A program made the translations under genes and the position numbers. Source: a virus. Taken from it: DNA of 28,767 nucleotides. Within the stretch, counting starts at the first letter, position 1, and the number at the start of each line of letters is the position of its first letter. This document shows positions 6,435-13,200 of the stretch, one piece after another. The notes under the pieces were generated by a model. It made no database searches. It was not told where the DNA came from and saw nothing but the letters and a program-made list of their open reading frames with translations. The DNA lies in IMG/VR virus record IMGVR_UViG_3300025086_000161, positions 1 to 28,767 of that record. One strand, written 5' to 3'.

Positions 6435-8852
6435 ATGGCATATTCTGGTAAAAGTTACTTTCCTAGTCAAACCGTAAGCGACGCTGAAAAGCTTAGTTAT
6501 GACTATGGTTTAAAAGTAGCTAAAGCTATAGAGCACGAGTGGTTTAACGATGATAGAAGTAATAATAGATATAGAAATAATCACAATAATTTTCATAGAC
6601 TAAGATTATATGCTAGAGGCGAGCAATCAATACAAAAATACAAGGATGAGTTATCTATAAACGGTGATTTGTCCTATTTAAATTTAGACTGGACGCCTGT
6701 TCCAATTATACCTAAGTTTGTAGACATAGTTGTTAATGGTATAGCTGAAAGAACTTATGATGTAAAAGCTTTTTCTCAGTCACCTAACGGTGTTGAAAAA
6801 AGAACTCAGTATATGGAAAAAATACTTAGTGACATGCAAATGCAAGAATTTAACAATGAAGTTGATTCTAGGTTTGGTATTAACATGAGAGAAAGCGATG
6901 TTCCAGAATTACCAGGTTCAGAAGAAGAATTAGGTATTCACATGCAGCTTAACTATAAGCAAGCAGTAGAGCTAGCAGAAGAACAAGCGTTAAACGTTTT
7001 ATTTGAAGGTAATAAATACGAGTTAACTAAAAAAAGATTTTATTACGACCTTACTGTTTTAGGTATTGGTGCTGCTAAAACTAGTTTCAATACTTCTGAA
7101 GGTGTTACTATAGATTATGTTGATCCAGCAAATCTTGTTTACTCTTACACTGACTCACCTTACTTTGAAGACATATACTACGTTGGTGAAGTAAAAAATA
7201 TACCTGTAAACGAATTAGCTAAACAATTTCCACATCTTACAGAAGATGATTTGGATAATATAATGAAAAACAAATCATATAATAGAAATAGCAATAAAAG
7301 TACATATAACTCTGATAAAGAAGATAACAACAAAATACAAGTTTTATATTTTAATTATAAAACTTATATGAACGAAGTTTATAAAGTTAAAGAAACTGGA
7401 ACTGGAGCTGAAAAGGTAATACCTAAAGATGATAACTTTAATCCTCCAACAAATATGGAAGGTGGCTACTCAAGACTTTTGAGATCAATAGAGTGCTTGT
7501 ACGAAGGCGCTGTAATACTAGGCACTGATAAATTATTAAAATGGGAAATGTCTAAAAATATGATGCGTCCTAAAAGTGATTTTACAAAAGTTAAAATGAA
7601 CTACGCAATATGTGCTCCGCGCATGTACAATGGTAAAATAGAAAGTTTAGTAAAACGTATAACTGGTTTTGCTGATATGATTCAACTTACACATTTAAAA
7701 CTACAACAAGTTTTATCACGTATGGTTCCAGATGGAGTTTATTTAGATGCTGATGGTTTAGCTGAAGTTGATTTAGGTAACGGAACTAATTATAATCCAC
7801 AAGAAGCTTTAAATATGTTCTTCCAAACAGGTTCTGTTATAGGACGAAGTTTCACTTCTGAAGGTGATATGAACCCTGGTAAAGTACCTATTCAAGAAAT
7901 AACATCTGGTAGTGGTGGTAATAAAATGCAAGCTCTTATAGGTAATTATAATTATTATCTACAAATGATAAGAGATGTAACTGGATTAAACGAGGCTAGA
8001 GATGGTAGTATGCCAGATAAAAATGCGTTAGTTGGTGTGCAAAAATTAGCAGCGGCTAATAGTAACACGGCAACTAGACATATACTACAAGCTGGATTAT
8101 TTATAACAGCTGAAACAGCAGAGTGTTTGTCATTAAGAATATCTGATATACTAGAATATTCTCCAACTGCCGATGCGTTTATTCAAGCTATTGGCGCTCA
8201 TAATGTTGCTACTTTAGAAGAAATGTCTGAGCTTCATTTATATGACTTTGGTATATTTATAGAACTTCAACCAGATGAAGAAGAAAAAGCTAGACTTGAA
8301 AATAATATTCAAATGGCTTTACAACAACAAAGTATAGAGCTTGAAGATGCTATTGATCTTAGAGAAATAAAAAATATTAAACTAGCAAACCAATTACTTA
8401 AGCTACGTAGAAAGAAAAAACAAGAAAGAGATAGACAGTTGCAAATGGAAAATATTCAAGCGCAAACACAATCTAACACTCAAGCTGCTCAAGCTGCTGC
8501 TCAAATTGAAATGCAAAAAAATCAAGCTATTACGCAAAGTCAAGCTCAACTAGAACAAATGAAGTCTCAGATTGATGTTCAAAAAATGCAAGCAGAAGCA
8601 GAGCTTAAAAAACAACTAATGGCCTTAGAGTTTCAGTACAACATGCAACTTAAAGGAGTTGAAGTTGAAGGTATGAAAAGTAGAGAAAAAGAAAAAGAAG
8701 ATAGAAAAGACGAAAGAACAAAAATACAAGCTACACAACAATCAGAAATGATTGAGCAAAGAAATAGTGGAAAACCACCTAAAAACTTTGAGTCCGCAGG
8801 TAATGATATACTAGGTGGCGGGTTTGATTTAGGATCGTTTGACCCTAGTTAA
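6435..8852 (+). CDS. Portal protein (805 aa)
   Basis: The portal forms the dodecameric ring at one capsid vertex through which DNA enters and leaves, and it seeds procapsid assembly. Position (directly after the large terminase, before scaffold and capsid protein), length and composition support the call. The N-terminal ~100 residues include the typical helix-rich approach L-D-W-T-P-V-P-I-I-P-K-F-V-D-I-V-V-N-G. The central region has the stem/clip-like A-C-L-Y... and R-D-V-T-G-L-N-E-A-R-D-G segment (near residues 515-527), a recurrent portal motif. Residues ~655-770 are a long Gln/Lys/Glu-rich helical barrel or coiled-coil tail. The final ~25 residues contain FESAGND, matched in the scaffold's N-terminus (see findings). 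Confidence 0.85.
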   Translation: MAYSGKSYFPSQTVSDAEKLSYDYGLKVAKAIEHEWFNDDRSNNRYRNNHNNFHRLRLYARGEQSIQKYKDELSINGDLSYLNLDWTPVPIIPKFVDIVVNGIAERTYDVKAFSQSPNGVEKRTQYMEKILSDMQMQEFNNEVDSRFGINMRESDVPELPGSEEELGIHMQLNYKQAVELAEEQALNVLFEGNKYELTKKRFYYDLTVLGIGAAKTSFNTSEGVTIDYVDPANLVYSYTDSPYFEDIYYVGEVKNIPVNELAKQFPHLTEDDLDNIMKNKSYNRNSNKSTYNSDKEDNNKIQVLYFNYKTYMNEVYKVKETGTGAEKVIPKDDNFNPPTNMEGGYSRLLRSIECLYEGAVILGTDKLLKWEMSKNMMRPKSDFTKVKMNYAICAPRMYNGKIESLVKRITGFADMIQLTHLKLQQVLSRMVPDGVYLDADGLAEVDLGNGTNYNPQEALNMFFQTGSVIGRSFTSEGDMNPGKVPIQEITSGSGGNKMQALIGNYNYYLQMIRDVTGLNEARDGSMPDKNALVGVQKLAAANSNTATRHILQAGLFITAETAECLSLRISDILEYSPTADAFIQAIGAHNVATLEEMSELHLYDFGIFIELQPDEEEKARLENNIQMALQQQSIELEDAIDLREIKNIKLANQLLKLRRKKKQERDRQLQMENIQAQTQSNTQAAQAAAQIEMQKNQAITQSQAQLEQMKSQIDVQKMQAEAELKKQLMALEFQYNMQLKGVEVEGMKSREKEKEDRKDERTKIQATQQSEMIEQRNSGKPPKNFESAGNDILGGGFDLGSFDPS

Positions 8853-8880
8853 AATTTATTAATTATTATTATATTATATT
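8853..8880 (+). promoter_or_regulatory. AT-only leader of the scaffold-capsid unit
   Basis: All 28 bases are A or T, ending TTATATTATATT directly before the scaffold ATG. The same block, with small indels, recurs at 11585-11610 before another gene. It contains -10-like TATATT words and may act as a promoter, a translation enhancer, or both. No Shine-Dalgarno motif is present. Function is inferred from the recurrence only. Confidence 0.45.
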
Positions 8881-10068
8881 ATGGAAGAAAAAAATGAACA
8901 AGTAGTCGAGGAGACTACACAAGAAACAACTGAACAAGTTGAAGAAACAAAGTTTGAATCTGCAGGTGACGATAGTGTTATAAAAGTAGATTTAAATAAA
9001 CCACCAACACCAAAAGAAGAAGAAAATGAAACTAAAGAAGGTAACGCTGACGATAGCGGAGTGGTTGCAGAGTCTGAAAATACCGAGCCCACAGAAAAAC
9101 AAGAAGAAGTACAACCGGAAGCAAAAACACAAGAAACTCCAGTATTAGAAGAAATTACTGAAGATTCTACTGAAGAAGAAGTAGCGGAAGTAGAAGAAAA
9201 AGTTGAAGAAGCTATAGCTGAAGCAGAAGCTACCGGCAAGCCACTACCAGAAAATATTCAAAAGTTAATGGACTTTATGGAAGAAACTGGTGGAGATTTA
9301 AGTGATTACGTAAAGCTTAATCAAGATTACTCAAAACTAGATGATCAAAGTTTATTATACGAGTATTACAAGCAAACAAAACCTCATTTAAACAACGAAG
9401 AAATTAACTTCCTTATGGAAGATTCGTTCTCTTATAACGAAGAAGAAGATGAAGATAGAGATATACGAAGAAAAAAATTAGCGTTAAAAGAGCAAGTTGC
9501 CAACGCTAGAGCCCATTTGGACGGGCAAAAGTCCAAGTACTATGAAGACATCAAAGCTGGTTCAAAACTCACGAGTGAGCAACAGAAGGCAGTTGATTTC
9601 TTTAATAGATATAACAAGGAGTCAGAAGCAACTCAAAAAACAGTTAAAAAGAACTCTGATATTTTTACACAGAAAACAAACAATGTTTTCAACGACAAGT
9701 TCAAAGGTTTTGAATATAACGTCGGTGATAAAAAGTACAGGTTTAATGTAAACAATGCTGAAGAGGTTAAAAACACTCAGAGCGACATAAGCAATTTTAC
9801 CAAAAAGTTTTTGGATAAGAATTCTGCTTTAAAAGACGCTAAGGGTTATCATAAATCTCTATATACAGCAATGAATGCGGATGCTGTTGCAAAACACTTT
9901 TACGAACAAGGAAAAGCTGATGCTATGAAAGATAGCGTTGCTAAAGCCAAAAATGTGAATATGAACCCAAGACAAAGTCATGGGCAAATTGAAGCAGGTG
10001 GCTTAAAGTTCAAAGTGCTAGGTGATAATGCTGCTGGTTTTAAGTTTAAAAATAAAAACAAATCATAA
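8881..10068 (+). CDS. Capsid scaffolding protein (395 aa)
   Basis: Scaffolds guide capsid-protein assembly inside the procapsid and later leave. The gene lies exactly between portal and major capsid protein, the usual place. Residues 1-~120 are extremely acidic and low-complexity (Glu/Thr/Val repeats), and ~185-330 are charged helices (DRDIRRKKLALKEQVANARA onward). The C-terminal ~60 residues are basic (Lys/Asn/Phe-rich, ending FKFKNKNKS), consistent with the basic capsid-binding tail of scaffolds. Residues 25-31 (FESAGDD) echo the portal C-terminus. Codon use shifts at about 9490-9850, where AAG, TTC, GAC and CTC become more common than in the flanks. A separate protease gene is not visible nearby, so whether the scaffold is cleaved is unknown. 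Confidence 0.8.
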   Translation: MEEKNEQVVEETTQETTEQVEETKFESAGDDSVIKVDLNKPPTPKEEENETKEGNADDSGVVAESENTEPTEKQEEVQPEAKTQETPVLEEITEDSTEEEVAEVEEKVEEAIAEAEATGKPLPENIQKLMDFMEETGGDLSDYVKLNQDYSKLDDQSLLYEYYKQTKPHLNNEEINFLMEDSFSYNEEEDEDRDIRRKKLALKEQVANARAHLDGQKSKYYEDIKAGSKLTSEQQKAVDFFNRYNKESEATQKTVKKNSDIFTQKTNNVFNDKFKGFEYNVGDKKYRFNVNNAEEVKNTQSDISNFTKKFLDKNSALKDAKGYHKSLYTAMNADAVAKHFYEQGKADAMKDSVAKAKNVNMNPRQSHGQIEAGGLKFKVLGDNAAGFKFKNKNKS

Positions 10069-10086
10069 ATTTAAAAAAATTACAAA

Positions 10087-11535
10087 ATGGCAATTACAAG
10101 TGCGAGTGGTATAGATGCTGCTCCAAGAAAACAAACGTTGGCATCCAACTATGTAGATTTTACGTCTGCAGCTACTGAAGGATGGGCTCAACAATACTTA
10201 CCAGACCTTATGGAAAAAGAAGCAGAGGTTTACGGTAAAAGAACAATCGCAGGATTTTTAGCTCAAGTAGGAGCTGAAGAAGCTTCTTCATCAGACAGAG
10301 TTATTTGGTCTGAGCAAGGTAGATTACATCTAGCGTATACATGTAAGTATAAAGATTCTAATAATACTTATGAAGTAGAAAACGATATGGACGGAAATGC
10401 TGTCGGTACAAACCATGGTCTTAGAGTTGGTGATATAGTTATTATGACTAGCGCTAGCGCTACAGCTAAAGGTTATATTTCTGCTGTTGATGAAGATGGT
10501 GATAACGCAGCTGAATTTACAGTATTAGCTTACGCTGATGACCATATGACTTCTGCTGACGCTTTAAACTCTACAGCTACTACCTCTGAATTACATAGAG
10601 TATTAGTTATTGGTTCTGAGTTTGAAAAAGGATCTTCTGCAAGAACAGCTGCAAATGCTCCAAAATTCAAATCTCACTCTAATAAGCATTTAATTATGAG
10701 AGATTACTACGAAGTTTCTGGATCTGATGCAACTGCAATTGGATGGGTTGAAGTTTCTGGTGAAGAAGGTCAAAATGGTTACTTATGGTATTTAAAAGCT
10801 GAAGGTGATACTAGAGCTAGATTTGCTGATTACTTAGAAATGACTATGTTAGAAGCTGAAACTGCACACGCTGATGCTGGTGCTATTGGTGGTACTGATG
10901 GTGGTGCTCTTCAAGATGGTACGCAAGGTTTATTCCAAGCTATTACATCTAGGGGTCACTCAACTACTGGTATTACTGGTGTTAATGCCGCTACTGATTT
11001 AGCTGAATTTGACGCTATCTTAGCTGTATTTGATGAAAATGGAGCTATTGAAGAAAACATGATGTTTGTAGATCGTACTACTAGCTTAGCTATAGACGAT
11101 ATGCTAGCTTCAATGAATTCTTACGGAGCTGGTGGTACTTCTTATGGAGTGTTTAACAACTCTGAAGATATGGCTTTAAATTTAGGTTTTTCTGGTTTCA
11201 GACGTGGATCTTATGATTTTTATAAATCTGATTTCAAATACTTAAATGATAAAGGTACAAGAGGTGGTTTAAATGATACTGTTAACGCAATTAGAGGTGT
11301 TGTTATTCCAGCTGGTGTATCTTCTGTATATGACGAGCAATTAGGAAAGAATATGAAACGTCCTTTCTTACACGTTAGATATAGAGCTTCTGAAACTGAA
11401 TCTAGAAAGTTAAAAACTTGGGTTACTGGTTCTGTTGGGGCTTTAACTTCAGGTGTTGACTCGATGCAAGTACACTATTTATCTGAAAGATGTTTAGTTA
11501 CTCAAGGTGCTAACAACTTCATGTTAATGAACTAA
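10087..11535 (+). CDS. Major capsid protein (482 aa), HK97-type inferred
   Basis: It forms the icosahedral shell. It follows the scaffold by 18 bases, has T-ending, highly-expressed-type codons, and is followed by a strong terminator. The N-arm (residues ~1-50) leads to W-A-Q-Q-Y-L-P-D-L-M-E-K-E. Residues ~85-175 contain a beta-rich segment (H-G-L-R-V-G-D-I-V-I-M-T onward) that could be an inserted surface domain. R-A-R-F-A-D-Y-L-E-M-T-M-L-E-A-E near residues 240-255 resembles a spine helix. F-V-D-R-T-T-S-L-A-I-D-D-M-L near 327-340 and the YLSERCLVTQGANNFMLMN ending look like the P/A-domain core. No single motif proves the HK97 fold. The call rests on gene order, size, composition and overall family resemblance. 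Confidence 0.85.
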   Translation: MAITSASGIDAAPRKQTLASNYVDFTSAATEGWAQQYLPDLMEKEAEVYGKRTIAGFLAQVGAEEASSSDRVIWSEQGRLHLAYTCKYKDSNNTYEVENDMDGNAVGTNHGLRVGDIVIMTSASATAKGYISAVDEDGDNAAEFTVLAYADDHMTSADALNSTATTSELHRVLVIGSEFEKGSSARTAANAPKFKSHSNKHLIMRDYYEVSGSDATAIGWVEVSGEEGQNGYLWYLKAEGDTRARFADYLEMTMLEAETAHADAGAIGGTDGGALQDGTQGLFQAITSRGHSTTGITGVNAATDLAEFDAILAVFDENGAIEENMMFVDRTTSLAIDDMLASMNSYGAGGTSYGVFNNSEDMALNLGFSGFRRGSYDFYKSDFKYLNDKGTRGGLNDTVNAIRGVVIPAGVSSVYDEQLGKNMKRPFLHVRYRASETESRKLKTWVTGSVGALTSGVDSMQVHYLSERCLVTQGANNFMLMN

Positions 11536-11548
11536 GCACAATTATTTT

Positions 11549-11590
11549 AAAGAGACTGGGATTAATTTCCCAGTCACTTTATTTTTATTA
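11549..11590 (+). terminator. Intrinsic terminator after the major capsid gene
   Basis: Left arm 11549-11561 (AAAGAGACTGGGA) pairs with right arm 11568-11580 (TCCCAGTCACTTT) around the loop TTAATT, with one A/A mismatch. A T-rich run (TTTATTTTTATT) follows immediately. This is a canonical rho-independent terminator for + strand transcripts. It would end the scaffold-capsid transcript, or thin out transcription into the downstream head and tail genes. Confidence 0.85.
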
Positions 11591-11610
11591 ATTTTATTAT
11601 ATATTATATT
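11581..11610 (+). promoter_or_regulatory. AT-only leader after the capsid terminator
   Basis: This A/T-only stretch closely resembles the leader before the scaffold gene: TTTATTAATT, then a TTATTATA-like block, then TTATATT before ATG. It sits just after a strong terminator, where a new promoter would be useful. The TATATATTATATT word could serve as a -10-like element. No -35 element can be assigned. Confidence 0.42.
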
Positions 11611-12444
11611 ATGGCAAAGAAAAAAGAAACAAAAGAAAAGGTAGAAGTACCTGTTGTTGAGACACCTGTTGTTGAAACACCAAAACCTAAAAAAGTTGAA
11701 ACAAAATCAACAAACCCAGAAGATAATTGGGAAATTAAAGACAGGATGTATTATTTAACTGGTAACAAATCGCCGTTAACTTATTTAATGAGAGGTAGTA
11801 ATATTTATTATTTTGATGAAGAAAAGGGTTATGAAAGAGAATTAAAATATACTTCTAACCAAAGAACTTGTTTTGTTGACGAAATGAAAGGCGAGCAAAG
11901 ATTAGAGCATATTATATTTAGAACCGGATCTTTAATGGTTCCAAGAAATAAAACTGTTTTGCAAAAACTTTTATCTTTATACCACCCTCATAAAGATAAA
12001 TTATACAAAGAGCATCTACCTAAAGTTATAGCTGAAAATGAAATTGACATATTAGAAATGGAAATAGAAGCGTTAAACGCGGCTCAAAGTTTAGATATAG
12101 ATATGGCAGAAGCTGTTATGCGTGTAGAAATCGGTTCTAAAGTATCAGAGATGAGTTCTAAGGAACTTAAAAGAGATTTACTATTATATGCTAAAAGAAA
12201 TCCGGCATTATTCTTAGAATTAGTAAACGATGAAAACGTTGTTCTTAGAAACTTTGGTATTAAAGCAACAGAAATGAATATTATTAAATTATCTTCTGAT
12301 CAAAGAACTTTTTTATGGGGTTCTAATGATAGAAAATTAATGAATGTTCCTTTTGATGAACACCCTTATTCAGCCTTAGCTGCTTGGTTTAAAACTGATG
12401 AAGGCATGGAGATTTACTCCAATATTGAAAAAAGATTAAATTAA
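11611..12444 (+). CDS. Head-associated structural protein, unknown fold (277 aa)
   Basis: The first ~40 residues are Lys/Glu/Pro-rich with a short repeat (VPVVETPVVETP), probably a flexible arm. Residues ~45-100 look beta-rich (MYYLTGNKSPLTYLMRGSNI and YYFDEEKGYERELKYT), while ~130-230 are strongly helical and charged (IAENEIDILEMEIEALNAAQ, then SSKELKRDLLLYAKRNPALF). The C-terminus contains N-V-P-F-D-E-H-P-Y-S-A-L-A-A-W-F. I cannot name the family, but its place between the capsid gene and the adaptor genes suggests a head-completion or internal head protein. It has its own AT leader after the capsid terminator and is followed by a GC-rich stem-loop. Confidence 0.68.
   Translation: MAKKKETKEKVEVPVVETPVVETPKPKKVETKSTNPEDNWEIKDRMYYLTGNKSPLTYLMRGSNIYYFDEEKGYERELKYTSNQRTCFVDEMKGEQRLEHIIFRTGSLMVPRNKTVLQKLLSLYHPHKDKLYKEHLPKVIAENEIDILEMEIEALNAAQSLDIDMAEAVMRVEIGSKVSEMSSKELKRDLLLYAKRNPALFLELVNDENVVLRNFGIKATEMNIIKLSSDQRTFLWGSNDRKLMNVPFDEHPYSALAAWFKTDEGMEIYSNIEKRLN
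11650..11679 (+). repeat. 15-base tandem repeat (two copies) in the flexible arm
   Basis: CCTGTTGTTGAGACA (11650-11664) is followed by CCTGTTGTTGAAACA (11665-11679), one mismatch apart. Each copy encodes P-V-V-E-T. The in-frame unit can expand or contract without breaking the gene, so the arm's length may vary between related phages. Confidence 0.7.
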
Positions 12445-12450
12445 TCTAAC

Positions 12451-12488
12451 TGTAGAGCGGTCGCCCTACGGGGCGATCGTAAACTACA
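12451..12488 (+). other. GC-rich stem-loop with a UACG tetraloop
   Basis: GCGGTCGCCC (12457-12466) pairs with GGGCGATCGT (12471-12480), with two G-U pairs, and is closed by the tetraloop TACG, a member of the very stable UNCG class. An outer helix TGTAG (12451-12455) with CTACA (12484-12488) extends it. An A-run, not a T-run, follows, so it is not a normal intrinsic terminator. It may be an RNA-processing site, a transcript stabiliser, or a structure that shapes translation of the next gene, 13 bases downstream. Confidence 0.7.
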
Positions 12489-12501
12489 ATAAAAAAAAAT
12501 T

Positions 12502-13197
12502 ATGGTAAATATAGATGAAGTATATCAAAAAGTTTTAGCACTAGCTAACAAAGAACAAAGAGGTTACATAACACCTCAAGAGTTTAATCTATATGCTAAC
12601 CAAGCTCAAATGGATATTTTTAATCAATATTTTTTTGATTTAAATCAATTTAAAAGACTACCTGTTGTTGATGACAATTACGGTGACACTGCTGATTTGA
12701 TAAATGATAAATTATCTATATTTAAAACAGGACCAGAGCAATTTACATCTACAAATAATCCAACTTTACCAGATGACTGCTATAAAGTAACATCAGTGAA
12801 TATGCACCACAATGGAATTCACGCTGGAGAAGCTCAAAAAGTAAATTACGAAGATTTTCATAGAATTCACCAAGGTCCTTTAACAAAAGGAAAAATAGAT
12901 AGGCCTGTGTATTACATAGCAGATAACGAAATACATATAGTTCCGCAACACAGTTCTTTAATTTGTTTTTTTAGATATATAAGAATACCATCAAAAGTTA
13001 ATTGGTCTTATATTGTAGTAAACGAAAAAGCATTGTTTAACTCTACGCAAGCTTCGCATTTTGAGTTACATGATTCTGAACAAAAAAATTTAGTTGTTAA
13101 AATATTACAACTTGCAGGTGTTGGTATAAAAGATTACAATATAGTTCAAGCGGCTGGACAAGAAGAAGTTAAAAAAATACAACAAGAAAAATCATAA
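12502..13197 (+). CDS. Putative head-to-tail adaptor/ring protein (231 aa)
   Basis: The N-terminal ~45 residues are helical and acidic/polar (DEVYQKVLALANKEQRGYIT, then FNLYANQAQMDIFNQYFFDL), followed by beta-rich segments (LPDDCYKVTSVNM and PVYYIADNEIHIVP) and a C-terminal helix (N-L-V-V-K-I-L-Q-L-A-G-V-G-I). This helix-strand-helix order, the size and the place after the head genes fit the ring proteins that join the portal to the tail in short-tailed phages, analogous to P22 gp4 or T7 gp11 and to crAss-like ring proteins. No specific homologue can be named from sequence alone. The next gene begins 3 bases after its stop, so the two probably form a pair. Confidence 0.65.
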   Translation: MVNIDEVYQKVLALANKEQRGYITPQEFNLYANQAQMDIFNQYFFDLNQFKRLPVVDDNYGDTADLINDKLSIFKTGPEQFTSTNNPTLPDDCYKVTSVNMHHNGIHAGEAQKVNYEDFHRIHQGPLTKGKIDRPVYYIADNEIHIVPQHSSLICFFRYIRIPSKVNWSYIVVNEKALFNSTQASHFELHDSEQKNLVVKILQLAGVGIKDYNIVQAAGQEEVKKIQQEKS

Positions 13198-13200
13198 TAA

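Noticed and set aside
8874-9239. Minus-strand open frame of 121 codons opposite the scaffold's acidic region
   Set aside because: It is the mirror of the Glu/Thr repeat codons and produces a Ser/Val low-complexity peptide. No leader or partner gene lies on this strand.
9497-9751. Alternative + strand frame of 84 codons inside the scaffold gene
   Set aside because: Exists because of the local codon shift. Its product shows no conserved features and it is fully inside the scaffold frame.
10449-10462. 14-base palindrome TAGCGCTAGCGCTA in the capsid gene
   Set aside because: It results from a tandem Ser-Ala codon pair (AGC-GCT twice), so it is explained by coding. No flanking arms extend it.
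12451-12490. Stem-loop at 12451-12488 as an intrinsic terminator
   Set aside because: Sequence after the stem is A-rich on the + strand with no T-run, so it cannot be called a terminator. It is kept as a stem-loop only.
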